Shown: one piece after another, positions 41,479 to 54,056 of the stretch
How positions within the stretch are numbered: position 1 is the first letter of the stretch
Layout: every line of letters begins with the position of its first letter
From: Osedax fenrisi
Taxonomy: Eukaryota > Annelida > Polychaeta > Sabellida > Siboglinidae
NCBI GenBank assembly: GCA_964019155.1
Contig: OZ025240.1
Span: 90,594,961 to 90,658,960 of the forward strand
Reading direction: 5' to 3'
Length of the DNA: 64,000 bases
Notes under the pieces: generated by a model
The model's input: only the letters and a program-made list of their open reading frames with translations
Databases searched by the model: none
What the model was told of the DNA's origin: nothing
Position numbers and translations under genes: made by a program

Positions 41479-41994
41479 ATATATATATAGTTGATATTAT
41501 AGTTGATAATATATACAATTCGATTCGATGATTAATGAGTCAAATAGTTGCACTCGATTCGACCCACCGACACGCGTCAGTCATAAATAACTAGAGACGG
41601 CGAGAGATAACGAGGCGTCGAAGGAAGAAAGCACTAAGAACAATAATGACTATATAAACCTATATTTCATATTTTAATATATAATATTTTATCCTATATA
41701 TTTTTAATTTAATAAGGACACCTGTTTTTTATCCTTATTTGTTCACATAAGTATCGCAAATTTGACCTAGTCGTATACAAATAATTTTCCAGATCTACTC
41801 GAATGTTCTACGCGAATATATAGAGCTAACAATTCTCAGAATAACCGATCCTATATCTATCCTAGGCTTTTTTTTGCTGGGATAGGACATTTATTATTGT
41901 CCAGACAACCCGATTTACTGAGACTTATCCAGAGATTATCTCTTGATATTTATAGGACATATTTTATTTTCATAGAAAACGTCCCCATATATCG

Positions 41995-42062
41995 AACCTG
42001 GGAAATCTCGCTAAAGGACATTTAACTTTTCCACTGAGCCATATACTCTAGGCTTTATTGTG
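41995..42062 (-). mobile_element. tRNA-like sequence (pseudo-tRNA or SINE head)
   Basis: On the minus strand: TATGGCTCAGTGGAAAAGTT (box A) and CCCAGGTTCGATATATGG (box B), 50 bp apart. No clean cloverleaf can be drawn; probably another tRNA-derived repeat. Confidence 0.45.
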
Positions 42063-42420
42063 CACTATAGTATATTATATATATATTATGTAATTATATA
42101 GTAAATAAGTATGTGTACAATGTAATTATATAGTAATGTTATATGTTACTAACCCTGATACACTAAAATTAGTTTCAATTAATAAAAGTATTAATATTTT
42201 CATAAAATTCATATTCTATATATGCTGATATAAACAAATTCAAATAACATTAATATATATATATATATATATATATAATTGTTATTAATTTATATAAAAA
42301 AATCAAATTTTTGAAATAATAAATAATCAAATATTTTTTATAAATTTTTTAATTATATTTTTAATATTTGTAATTAATATTATTTCTAGTTAGTAACTTA
42401 TTCTATGAGTTTCATTTATA

Positions 42421-42840
42421 TTGTACTAGCTGGCTACGTCCCGGCGTTGACCGGGTATTATACGTGGTGTAGGTTAGCAACGTAGATGTAAACAAAGATT
42501 TAATTCTAGAAAACAATTTATTACAATTTATTACAATTTATAACCCAGCACTTAAATTTAAGTGTTTATAAAAATTTAAAATTACTTCGTTAAATATAGC
42601 GAAAGTGAAAACGTTATCACCGTTTATTCCCATTTACGAATTCATTAATTAAAGTAAAGTGAATATAACTACATTTTTACGAAACACCTCAGATTCGCAT
42701 CCCCTACATTTTATGTGTGAAACATTTTCTTCTAAAATTAAAAGATTTCCCGATAGAGGGAAATATGTCTAAAATAGCTCTACAAGGACAGTTGTACGTA
42801 ATTATGATCGGTGTATTGGTGGAAATCAAAACATTCATAT
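42421..42840. repeat. Dispersed repeat with a CCCGG hairpin
   Basis: Begins TACTAGCTGGCTACGTCCCGGCGTTGACCGGG, a short hairpin, and runs through CATCCCCTACATTTTATG and TTTCCCGATAGAGGGAAA, another hairpin. Sequences of this style are widespread repeats in marine invertebrates in my experience; I cannot assign the class here. Confidence 0.4.
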
Positions 42841-42949
42841 TATCTATTATTTTTTTATTAAATTTCTGCATTTGAGATATATGTTATATTTTGTTCTGTT
42901 AGTTTTTTTGCAATGCTTAATTGAACAGTTTTTCAATTTCTGGATATTT

Positions 42950-43715
42950 ATGTTTATTGAGGTCACATATGTTATGGACAAATATTTGTTTTTGTGCTTA
43001 TCAAGTGAATAGTAAGAGTCGACTCTGTGATGATCATTATTATCCTATCATTATATTTACCTATGTCTGCTCCAGGAAACAATATAATCTTATTTATATT
43101 CACACATGTAAAAATCGTTTATATATAATCAATACACTAAGTCAAGTTTGAATTCTTGATTTTGTGTGTGGTCCAAACGTATTTCCTGCAATCGGGTGTT
43201 GGTTTTTATAAATTCAAAATGTCGAATACATTTTAATTTTTCAGTAGGATTAAAAAAATATCTGAATATCAATCCCCAATTTGAGCGTGCGTCTTTACCT
43301 ATATTTGAGTTCCGGTGACATTATGCCACAATAACAGTATATACTTCTATGGTTATTTTGAAATATAATTTTTCAATTCACTATCAAATATTTCGATTTC
43401 TTTATATGAATGGTCTGTTGTAGGGGCGTATACATTAATTATTGATATATTGAACTGGTTTTCTTGCAATATTACGATGGCTATTACATTTATCGGGTTG
43501 GAGCACATTGTGCTCAGCACGTTACCATGCGTATTAATTTCCAAATATGCGTATTTGTGTATACATACTCTGAATTTCATATACCTTAAACAATGTATGT
43601 AAAACAGTTATCGGATGATACGGGACTGACGACTGAAGAACTAAAGACTGCAATGAAAGATAGGACGACGTGGAAGAAAATTGTTGAAAGTGCTCGGGAA
43701 ATAATCCCGATCCGG
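42950..43715. pseudogene. LINE fragment with inverted 5' part (endonuclease antisense, tail sense)
   Basis: Minus strand 43590 to 42950: INTHGNVLSTMCSNPINVIA, FNISIINVYAPTTDHSYKEI (VYAPT..HS motif of RTE-type endonucleases), GKDARSNWGL, and near 43060 PGADIG with DNNDHHRVDS. Plus strand 43600-43715: LSDDTGLTTEELKTAMKDRT, TWKKIVESAREI and a stop, the polymerase C-terminus. The two parts face each other with the RT missing between them, the layout left by twin-priming inversion. Confidence 0.7.
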
Positions 43716-44164
43716 TAATGTAAGGTCATATACCTTATTTATTTTTAAAGAGTTTATAATCTTAATATTATGTATTTAACAAAGTTTGATTGATGGTTTG
43801 GTATGCACCTTAGATTTCAAATTTAACATGGTAATTATAGGAAAAGTTACATGTAAAATATAAGAAAATATTGAAACCAGAAATATATATATACATATAT
43901 ATATATATATTTATACTATTCTTTTGGATATAAAATTTACAATATCTTAATACTATTATAGAATAATTTAAATGCAATGTTAAATTATTTCAATGATTTT
44001 ACCTAGAATTCCTATACGTTTTTTTTAAATAAATACACAAATTTATTTGTTTACATAATTTATTAATAATAAAAATATATACATATAATATAAACTATTA
44101 AAGTTTAGTATGCGGTATGATTAAAAAAAGAAGATTCAACGTTCAACTTATTCAATCAAAGTTA

Positions 44165-45480
44165 ATTATTTTATTTCGCCTCACATCTGTATTCATAATG
44201 GGGTGTCCCTGTAGATCGGTTCTTGAACTTTTATATTTTCTATATACCTACGCCCCATATCCAATAGATACACACATTTCCTAATATTAGTTATCATATA
44301 TATGCTGATGGTATTTAGTTATTTATAAACCTATTTTTACCAAAAATTATTATTCTGAACTGATTGAACAACTGAGATAATCTATTGGCTACTAAAGAAT
44401 GATCTCATTGTTAACACCTCAAAAACTCAATTAAGCAATATTTATAGTATACCTACCTGTAATATCCCCCTCATAACTATTGAAATTAATATTATTAAAC
44501 CTTCCCAGTATGGTCGTAACCATTGCATAGTAATGTAAAATTATTTATCATTTAATACACATATTAATGTGATTTCAAATTCGTCCAATTTGTATTTTTT
44601 TTAAATTCGCCATATTAGAAACTATTATTTAAATAATATTACCAAACGCCTTTTAAATGCACTAGTTCTAACTAGAATTACTTATTGTTGTTCACTTTTT
44701 TATGGCATTAAGAATTTTAAGAAATTAAGAATTCGTAACCAACAAAGATGATAGGGTCATACTTTCACTCCTTAAAGATAGGATCATGGCTTTCACTATT
44801 TAAGTTTAAGCGATGCGATCACAATATAACTGATATGCACTAACATAATTTTAAATAGATAACATTTATAAAACGTCACATATATATATATATCGGCTGT
44901 TAACGCCTAAACTCGGCTTGTAGGGAAAATCAGTTAATGAAAAGCTTCTCCGGCGTCAGGTAGCCTACTATAACAAACTACTTTTTACTAAAACTTATAG
45001 TAAAGGAAAACTTATAATACCTACAACATATAATATAATAAAATTAAACATCATGTTATGTATTAAATATATTTAGTAAATTACATATATGTGAACCATT
45101 TTTTATTTTTTAAATAACAAAATTCTATAAAATATTTTCAAAATGTTATTTCGTGACAAAACTTATCCTTATTGGGTTACTAGTAATAATTTTTATAAAT
45201 ATTGATATAGTAGAAATACTGAGATTGAGATATAGTAGAAATACACATTTTCTGTTGTCTTTGTTCTCCTGTTCAAGTATCCAAAGATACTACAAAGTAT
45301 TCTTCGGGCGATCTTTGAAGTATTTCTCTCACCCATACAGTCATAGAGATAGAGTGTTGAAAGTTCAATACCATATGACGAGGATAAACATATGGAACAA
45401 TCTCCTAAAATTCAAAACATATTTTCCGGCATAATAGAGTTTATCAAAGTTTTATTGGTTTGCCCATCAAGTTCTGTGTC
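44165..45480 (+). pseudogene. L2/CR1-type LINE 3' fragment, decayed
   Basis: Around 44200-44330 it reads VDRFLNFYIFYIPTP and ISYHIYADGI (normally LGPLLF.iYt and SyH.YADDTQLY). Then KRLLNALVLTRITYCCSLFYGI (44647-44712), and at 45225-45430 RNTHFLLSLFSCSSIQRYYK, FSHPYSHRDRVLK and INIWNNLL. Multiple frameshifts; a (TA)6 tract and a block of unrelated sequence lie at 44880-45130. Confidence 0.65.
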
Positions 45481-47225
45481 ATGTTAGCGTGGATTTAGTA
45501 GGATACACATACTAAATACTTTTTTACGGTATACTTTGCTAGGTAGTATAGTAAATTCATTAGTATGGGAAAATATTAATCACAAAATAATTCACACAAT
45601 TGAGATGGATATATTTATAAATAAAAATCTATATTTATATAATAATAAATTAGGTAATGTTTATTATTTATTTTCTAATATATTCCTACTTAAGTATTGT
45701 TATAAATATTAAATATTATTAAGTGCATATTAAAGGTATATACTAAAGAGGTATACGATATTAATAAGATATAATTAGTAATTATATTAGTAATACATAA
45801 TAGAATATATAATATAAAATAGAAATAAATAGCCCCCCCCCATACAAAATATCGTTCCGACGCCCCTACATATATATATATATATATATATATATACAAA
45901 TATATACTTTAAATAGATATAGATGACATATATCATAACAACCATATGGTTGTTATGATAATATACCTATTAATATGTTATTAAATCCTTATGCGGACCA
46001 TAATTTGTATACTTTCCACACTATATCCTCGTATTCTTAAAACGCCTATCTTGCGCTTTTATTGCCTATACACTATCGTATATAAACTTTATATGTTTAC
46101 TAAATCATTATCTAAATCACTATAGTGCGAGTATATCACTATTAAGATATATCTAAATCATTTAAAGTATTTTAAATCCATAAGTAATGTAACCCTATCC
46201 GTAATATTCATTGACTTGTATTTCGTACACAATACAAGTCAATTGTAATATAATATGATTAATATTACACATCCTATTATATTTATACAATATTATGTTG
46301 ACACTAAATGACCGGTCTCGTGAAATATCATGGATTCTTCGCAAAATCATTGGAAATATTAATAAACCCCAACAATAAATAAACCCTATAAACAAATATT
46401 TTAAATGTACATAACAATTATATTTAATTAGTCTTTTATTTATTTTATACATAAATTAATATATATGACAAATGGCATTAATATTTATCTTTTACGATTT
46501 AATTTTTTAAATATATATATATTATTATAAATCAACATCGACATTTGGTTAATACTTTATTATAAAGATATATATTATATAAGATTATAAAGTTATAATT
46601 ATAAATTAAATTTAAAATTGTTATAATTATAATTATTTGGTTGCCACGAACTAACGGCAATTTATTTTAAATATATATATATATGTGTTAAATTACTATT
46701 ATTATGATATTGATTAATGCTGATCGTATATATTATGTATATATTTCATTTTTATACTATTATAATGTTAACTATTATAATAATAGTTAACAATAATAAT
46801 AATTATTATAATAGTTAACTATTATTATAATAATTATAGTAACTAATATAATATATTAATATTATATAGTTACTATATTTAATATGATTATCATAATGAT
46901 ATCAGATATTCTATTATTATAATAAATTATTAATTATTAATTATTTATAGCTGATTATTAATTTAATAATCACCTATAATTTATATATTCAATGATTCAT
47001 TGAATGAATAATATCCATCCATATTTATATTTATTTCAACGGTTACTAGCCTAGTAACTTACTAGGTTAATTAACCTAATATCATATTATAGATGTGACA
47101 CATTATGTGTTAACATATATATTTTAATACATAAATATAAGAATGTAATCTCCTATTGATAATTTAAGTTAACTTATACCAAAGATTTTGCGAAGCAAAT
47201 ATATAACACTCCCTATGCATGCAAC
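45481..47225. other. A+T-rich stretch
   Basis: (TA)n at 45869-45894, a C9 run at 45832-45840, and a long self-complementary run of GTTAACTATTATAATAA at 46768-46850. No coding sequence recognised. Confidence 0.5.
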
Positions 47226-47345
47226 GTAATTTAGTAATAGCCCCAACCGCTGCTAGCAGTAGTATCGAAATCACTGAAATAGATTTAGGTTCGGCTCTGT
47301 TTGCATACAACAATGTTTTCATTGCTCTATTAAATTACATGCAAT
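47226..47345 (+). repeat. Dispersed repeat, inverted copy at 50470-50600
   Basis: GCTGCTAGCAGTAGTATCG, CACTGAAATAGATTTAGGTTCG and AACAATGTTTTCATTG recur in reverse orientation at 50470-50600. Class unknown. Confidence 0.65.
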
Positions 47346-47960
47346 ATAAATTAGCTTTTACTCACTAAATATATACTTATGGCATTTAAAACATACATAT
47401 CATATTTGTTTGTTATATATTAGTAATGAACACTTAGTTTTCATCATATAAATATTAATTTAAAGCATATTATTTAACATTTTAAAAGTGTATAGTTAAA
47501 TACGAATTTACATTATAAACAACGCATAGTTCCTAAAAGTAACCCGTTATAGGTGGCACCAGGGTATTTTGTATACAAATTCGAATTACACGATTTCGCG
47601 TAAGTGTTATATCTTTCGGAAAATCTTTGCTTATACTATAAAAGTAGTAACTATATGATACATTTTAAAAATTAAAATTATTTGTTTTCTAAAATAAATT
47701 TCCATTAGTCCATATACAGAAATTATTTTATAAGTTATAACTTATAATATTATATTACATATTAAATATAGAAAACAATTATAATATATTATTAAATATA
47801 TGATTTATTTAATTATTAAATAATTTAATAGTATATAATATACTATATTTAATATAATATTATTGATATAATTGGTATACGATCATAACGGACAGGTTGC
47901 TAATGTAAATAAGCACGAAAATAGACCAGCTGGATTTTATAGGCTCACCCAACAAACAAT

Positions 47961-48107
47961 TATTCAGAACTTTTGAGAACTAGGTTCTAGAACTTATTTG
48001 GTATTTTTTTGGACAATAGATGACTAAAAGTTACTGAACTTTTAGGCTCTAATATCCACAAAAATTACCAATAAGTTCTAGAAAATGGTTCTCAAAAGTT
48101 CTGAATA
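47961..48107. mobile_element. Foldback MITE
   Basis: TATTCAGAACTTTTGAGAAC at the left pairs with the complement of GTTCTCAAAAGTTCTGAATA at the right. The arms continue through TTCTAGAACTTATTTGGTA, giving about 60 bp per arm around a short loop. Confidence 0.8.
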
Positions 48108-48329
48108 AATTATATTAATTAATATAATTTTAATAATAATAATTAATAATAATAATAATTATTATAATTAATATAATATTAATTAATATAATACATTAAT
48201 GTATAATTTAAAATAATAATTATTAGAAAACAGCTGTACAGCTTTATTTTCTATTTTATACTATTATACCTAAACTAAATGTATTACTATTAATAATAAT
48301 TTACCAAGTACTTCACTATCCATCAAGTC

Positions 48330-48480
48330 GAGATATCAGATAACATTCTGGGAGAATTTCTTAGAAATACTAAACAAATTCGGTTATTTAAAAGAAAATT
48401 AGAAGGAAATCAATCAGAGACCATGGTCTTTGAATAGAATAATTATTTTAAAGCATCATTTAACATTGTATATTATTTAC
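48330..48480 (+). pseudogene. Possible LINE C-terminal scrap
   Basis: A frame reads FLRNTKQIRLFKRKLEGNQS and stops, resembling the F+..lk end of LINE polymerases. Weak evidence. Confidence 0.25.
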
Positions 48481-48915
48481 TGGTAATAAATTGGACGTGA
48501 ACTAGGAAATTATTTATACAATCTTTACTATATATATCGAGTATACTCTTGTTATATATAATCTTGTTATACTTATTTTATTGCTACATATTTTTTGTAT
48601 TCTATTATAATGATGTTTATTTTATGATTTTATATTATTATTTTTTGTTAATTTATATGTCATAAAGGTTTATTTAATAAATAATATAATATCAAAATAA
48701 AAAAAAGATAATATATTTATTCAATATAATAAAAGTATGTTAACGATACATCTTATGTTAGTGATAAGTTACATAGGTAGAATACGTGATAGCTAATGTT
48801 AAAAGTGATACGGTATATTGTATACGTGAGAGCGAATAAATAAATGTATATAATAACATTCATTTCTAGTTGTATCTGTATCTGTATCTGTAAAATAATA
48901 GTAATTATAATATGT

Positions 48916-48961
<46 letters not shown>

Positions 48962-50469
48962 GTACCTTTATCGAGCATTTTTCTTTTTTATTTTCTTTAT
49001 TATTTGTACCGCCTTCAAACCAGAGGCAATTCGTTTATATGGCTCCTCACACTTTTCTTGCTCTAATATATCTAAATACAATAACATAATTAACGAGACC
49101 AGTATATTTATATGTGCATTATATATATCTAATAAAAGTGATTATAATCACTTTTTAAAATATATAATTTAATTAATTAATTAATTCAATTGATAATTTA
49201 ATTAATTAAAGAAATTAATTAGTAATAAATGTAATTAATATATATATATATTAATTTAATTTAAACTATTAAAAGCTATTAATAATAATTTAATAATATA
49301 TATTTTAATTAATTAGTAATATAAATTAAATCATATATAATAATATATATAAATTAATTTAATTATTTAATTAATATAATATAAGTTAGTAATTTTAATC
49401 ATTGAAGGTTAAATAACATTTTATTTTTTAAATTAGAATATTATAATCCTAAATATTTATATATAACATTTTATTATCAATTATCAAATATGTTTTATTT
49501 AATCTAAAATATCTTATTATTATAATTCCATTAAACTGATAAATATAGAATATTTACTAACTACTTTAACTTAATATATAATACTCACGTAATCACGTGT
49601 CATTCGATACACCAAACATATAATATATATATTGTTATTTCAGATAAATGTGTTATTTATAATTTGTACAAACTCATCGATGTAAATAAAGTAGATAATC
49701 AATTGACGCATGCAAATGATAGATACACGAATTGTACCATTCTCTATAAACTACCAACATGGCATCGGCGATTTTGATTAGTCATATTATATAGGTCAAT
49801 TAAAATAGTACTATTTTCTTAAATATAGAATTAAGTGACTTCTATCTATATCCATTGATTTAGATTATATATGTCAATAAAATAGTGTGGGTTTGTCTGA
49901 TATAAGTCTAATAATTTAAATTTTAAAAAATGATTAAATTCTTTATTCTTTCATTCACTATATCGTAAAGGATATAACATGCAATTGAAATAGTAACGTA
50001 GTATCAACATCTACTAGTTATTGTAATATCAAGATTTAAAGTTCCAAATAAAAATTAACTAAGTGCATTTAAATATTATATTATTTTAGTAGATCTACTA
50101 TGTTTATATATGTAGGACGAATATAATATATAGCACTAATAAATATTCTTTAATTTAATAATAATATCTATAATTATTACATACATTATTGAATCAAAAT
50201 CAAATTATGATTTAAATTTAAAAAATCAGATTTTAATTCAACCCTAAAAATAGTGTGATATTTTCAAATACATTTAAATATCAAAAACCCGAAAATTATG
50301 AGGAATGTTGATATTTTGATATGAATGTTATATTTTATATATAGCTATTATTTTTAGTACATATAGTACATTATACTTGATAATTGATAATAAACTTGAT
50401 AATAATTATCAATATAAATGTATAAATAATAATTTAAATTTATATAGTATGATTCTACCGACTAGCATG
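48480..50469. other. A+T-rich stretch
   Basis: (TA)n at 48918-48957 and TTAA-rich low-complexity sequence at 49160-49390. The two overlapping frames at 48844-49172 arise around the TA tract and have no domain. Confidence 0.5.
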
Positions 50470-50600
50470 TAAATTAATATAACAATGAAAACATTGTTGC
50501 GTAAACCGCATCGAATCTACATCTATTTCAGTGTCTGTGATACTACTTCCAGCAGTAGCAGCGAGGGTTTACTATTAATTACTTGAATAGATAGGAAGTG
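50470..50600 (-). repeat. Dispersed repeat, inverted copy of 47226-47345
   Basis: Minus strand reads GCTGCTACTGCTGGAAGTAG, CACTGAAATAGATGTAGATTCG, CAACAATGTTTTCATTG; about 80% identical by eye to the copy 3.2 kb to the left. Confidence 0.65.
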
Positions 50601-51044
50601 TTTACTCTTTTCTTCGCACAATACGTGATATTATATCAAATGTACGAATAATGTGCATCGTGTCTATAGCCTATACAGAAGTGTGATTTGAAAAAAAAAT
50701 TGTGTAACATAATCACAAACGTTATCCACATACTAATTATGATGAGTAATGATGTGACTAATGGTATGAACCACATCACCATCATCTATTGATGTTTAAA
50801 CCAACACCGCCACACAATTTGTAGACATTACCTCGTGCGAGTCCCGATAGAGAGCACTTAGTAAGTGTATATATTATATATCATTATATATATATATATA
50901 AAGATAATCGATAATTTACAATTGATAATATATTGCCATACAATTGGAGGAAATTTATAAATATTGGAAATGATAATGAAAAAGAATTGATAGAGTCATC
51001 GATATAGTCATTAATGAGCGTAAAAAGTTCAAGTGCTGAGCATG

Positions 51045-51215
51045 TATTGTTAGCATCAGGCTTAGTATATACCGCCAACCCTAGCACTCGCTTCGGGGTT
51101 ATCGAATCCCGAGCAGAACGGGTCTATAACTTATCGAGGGCTCTATTTGTATCCACTTTTTGTATTATATACGATAGATATATATATATATATATATCGT
51201 GTTTTCAATAAATAT
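51045..51215 (+). mobile_element. Second SINE-like family, 3' portion
   Basis: Box B-like GGGGTTATCGAATCCC and the 3' part CTCTATTTGTATCCACTTTT, GTTTTCAATAAATATTA match the copy at 16770-17055. A (TA)n tract lies inside the tail. Upstream of the formin start. Confidence 0.5.
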
Positions 51216-51239
51216 TATTATTTTAATTCTAAATTATGT

Positions 51240-51621
51240 TGCTTATGCATTATTATCATCACACTCGTACCAAGAGGTATCCACTAATCTATTGATGTAT
51301 TCACTTGATTCGGAGAGCTGATGCGAGTCAGTAGGCCGAGCAGATGGCAGAACAGCGCATCGCTATCTAAACATCGATGCTATTGATTTCATATTTATTG
51401 AAGTAAATATATATATATATAGTCAAACTATCTAGTCGACATTATAAATGGATTAACGTTATTGAAATAAACGAGCGAATAATACGAAATAAAGAATAAG
51501 AAAGTAACCCATTTCACACACACACACACACAGTTACTCGCCGCGTCTCCTCTGAACAAACCAAGCCGCCTTGAAAACTCCTCTGAGCTAACCAAGCCAA
51601 CCTAAGAGATAACGCGCCGCC
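51240..51621 (+). promoter_or_regulatory. Probable 5' UTR and promoter region of the formin gene
   Basis: G+C rises above the background from about 51290. The stretch contains a short (CA)n tract at 51517-51533 and pyrimidine-rich sequence directly before the Kozak-type start. No TATA box or defined initiator can be assigned; transcription start and any non-coding first exon are unknown. Confidence 0.35.
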
Positions 51622-51782
51622 ATGGGACAACGAGAGAGTCAGCTGAACCAGACGGATTCGTCGCCCTCTCGAGCGCGTAAGTTCTTCAAGAAACACGTCC
51701 TCACCAGTGGTAACGGATCGGCGAACTCGCGCAACAAGATCAGCAAATCCAACTCCGATCAGCAAGTCAACAAGTGTCGAAG
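51622..51782 (+). CDS. Formin exon 1: start codon and basic N-terminus
   Basis: The ATG sits in GCCGCCATGG, an excellent eukaryotic start context, in the only clearly G+C-rich stretch upstream. It encodes residues 1-53 and two bases of codon 54. The start MGQRES fits the N-myristoylation pattern (Gly2, Ser6), and is followed by a basic patch (SRARKFFKKH, residues 16-25) of the kind that reinforces membrane attachment; lipidation is inferred. Vertebrate FMN2 also begins with MG and basic residues. Donor AAG/GTTCGA gives phase 2, which matches the exon 2 acceptor and creates a Ser codon across the junction. Without splicing the frame runs on into A+T-rich intron and stops at 51912. Confidence 0.8.
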
Positions 51783-52590
51783 GTTCGATACGCGTATTAA
51801 TAATTACGTGCTTAGTATTCGCCTGATAAATAGGTTATTCGTAATCGGGAGAATTCGTAAACAATTATTTATACGAAATTATAAACAAAAATTAATAATA
51901 TTTCGTTATTAGGTTCTCAAAGAAAAAATGTATATATAAAATTGTATTATAATTATATTAACTATTAATCATGTATAATCTATGTATCCTATATTATATT
52001 AATTATAAATCAACCTAGCCGATAAACAACATTTCTGTCATATTTATCTCAGAGCACATATTCCAAATCAGGATACGTAAATGTTATATATTTTATTATT
52101 AAATTATATAAATAAAAATATGTTTTATGCGCAATCTAATTATCTAATAGAAAATTTAATCTATAAAAGATTATTAAATTAATTTCTTTATTAATTGTTT
52201 ATAATTAATATTTCGGTAAACATATTCTGCGATCTGTACATATACGCGAGGGAGGTAGTGTATGTAACATTCCTAGTGTTTCGCGATGCAAATATCGCTG
52301 ACATTGACATATAAAAATATATCATCCATTTTATGATACGCGCGTTTTTACTGATATTAATGACGCTATTTCATAGAGCCGTATGTATTCATGTAAATCA
52401 TGACTAAATAGTCGTAATCATGTTTCTCTCGAGTGATTCATTCATAATCCACTGCATATACGTGTATACACACGCATATACACGCGTACACATATGCTGT
52501 TGTATACATATATACTTAAACGACTATGCAGTCAAACACATACTATTTGTATATTATTCTATCCATAATATACATATATACATGCGTACT

Positions 52591-52594
<4 letters not shown>

Positions 52595-52623
<29 letters not shown>

Positions 52624-52700
52624 CGGCACATATATATACCACTAATACATTACTCTCCTACCCATCGCGCACACACACACACACACATACACACTCACAC
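52595..52700. repeat. (CA)n microsatellites in formin intron 1
   Basis: Two interrupted CA runs at 52600-52622 and 52670-52690 lie amid CA/TA-rich sequence. They give long spurious His/Thr reading frames. No coding function. Confidence 0.9.
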
Positions 52701-52785
52701 ACATATACGTATATTTACCTGCGTACGTACATACATATACCGTTATTAAAATGTATAACTTACACGCACCCTCTCATACCCACAC

Positions 52786-53032
52786 CCGTACCAGCGACTC
52801 CGTATGCATCGACGATTTCGCCAACGACCTTTCCGCATATTGATACACAAACGCTCACATATACACACACACACGCATAATATATATTTACCTGTGTACG
52901 TACGTACAAACACCACTCTTAATACGTATAACTTACATCATTCTCGCGACACCCACCCTCTCATACACACATACCCACACGCGCACCAGCGACTCCGTAT
53001 GCATCGACGATTTCGCCAGCGACCTTTCCGCC
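52786..53032 (+). repeat. 194-bp tandem duplication carrying a decoy exon 2 start
   Basis: The block 52792-52838 repeats, with one base change in the exon part, the acceptor CAG and first bases of exon 2 (52986-53032). The preceding intron sequence (TTTACCTG..GTACGTAC..TATAACTTAC) is also repeated. The left copy breaks off after ACCTTTCCGC and reads into TGA four bases later, so splicing to it would truncate the protein. Confidence 0.8.
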
Positions 53033-53224
53033 GACTTCACGAAGCCATTCACCGGCGTCGACCTTCAGCAGTGGATAGCGGCGTCGCTGTCTCTGCTGCG
53101 TATCCGCGGCCTCAAGACCGACGACATACAGCTGATCGCCGCGAGCTTCTCGAGCCATCTGTATTCGGTGGGCGTTATCGCTCAACTCAACGACAAACCT
53201 AATCGAAACTGCGATATATTTCAG
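52990..53224 (+). CDS. Formin exon 2: most of a DEP-like domain
   Basis: Residues 54-132, from acceptor CACCAG/CGAC to donor TTTCAG/GTAGCT, 235 bases at about 55% G+C. The translation has the DEP signature F-x-G-x-D-L-x-x-W (FTGVDLQQWI, residues 74-83), a helical middle, and GVIAQL (115-120) where DEP domains have their hG(V/L)I core strand. DEP domains bind membrane phospholipids or receptors in Dishevelled, RGS and Epac proteins. The exon ends in phase 0 before the last DEP strand, which is in exon 3. The other frames here are shadows. A truncated near-copy of the first 45 or so bases of this exon lies 194 bp upstream. Confidence 0.8.
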
Positions 53225-53848
53225 GTAGCTCGAACGCCTATTATATATAATAGGTGTTAATGTGGTTAATAGGTGTTAATATTATCGGTGTTTTATATAT
53301 AAAACACCGATAAATATATCTATCTATCTATCTATATATTATATATAATTTTATACATCGACGATGTAAATAAATATACAGTACAGCGTTGATATACTAC
53401 ATAGCTTGGTCGGTCTCTTTAGGAGGTATATCGACGATAGCAATATGTACTATATAGGCTGGAGATTAGTTGCATCTCTAATCGGCATTATATCTAGGTT
53501 GGCGGTATATCAAGGGGTGGTATATCAAGGGGTGCCCTGCATGATTAGTTATATCGTCGATATAAAAAGTATATAGATATAACAGAGAGAGAGATAGATA
53601 GACATTGGTAAGCATGGATGGCACTGATACGAGATTACACTGGCAATGTCTATATCTGATAATGTTAATAACATGCTGATAACTAGTTATCATGGCGCGG
53701 CGAATATTAATTAATAATAAATAAATACGGCTAAGAACTAAATATAAACATCGCGGCGATGAAATAAATCAATGTACATGCGGCGCCGATTAGAAATGCT
53801 AACGTAGTAAACAGGGTGATTATTAAGATGTTCGCGGTGGTTCGGTGG

Positions 53849-54056
53849 TATGAGTGACTCACGGTATTAGTGACTCACGGTACAATGACTCGTGGTATTA
53901 GTGACTCACAGTATTAGTGACTCACAGTATTAGTGACTCACAGTATTAGTGACTCACGGTATTAGTGACTCGTGGTAAGAGTGACTCATGGTATGAGTGA
54001 CTCAGAGTATTAGTGACTCGTGGTATGAGTGACTCACGGTATTAGTGACTCATGGT
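53849..54056. repeat. 16-bp minisatellite of TGACTCA words in formin intron 2
   Basis: Thirteen units of the 16-mer TATTAGTGACTCACGG. Ten contain TGACTCA, which is the AP-1 (bZIP) recognition sequence TGA[C/G]TCA; three carry TGACTCG instead. The array lies 260 bp before exon 3. A related shorter block with two or three such words occurs at 63063-63103 before exon 11. Confidence 0.9.

Noticed and set aside
51514..51765. Minus-strand frame over the formin start
   Set aside because: Shadow of exon 1 and its G+C-rich leader; no independent protein features.
52420..52749. 109-codon His/Thr-rich frame in formin intron 1
   Set aside because: Produced by (CA)n microsatellites; no splice or domain support.
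53849..54056. CRISPR array
   Set aside because: Units of 16 bp have no unique spacers and the genome is eukaryotic; a plain minisatellite.
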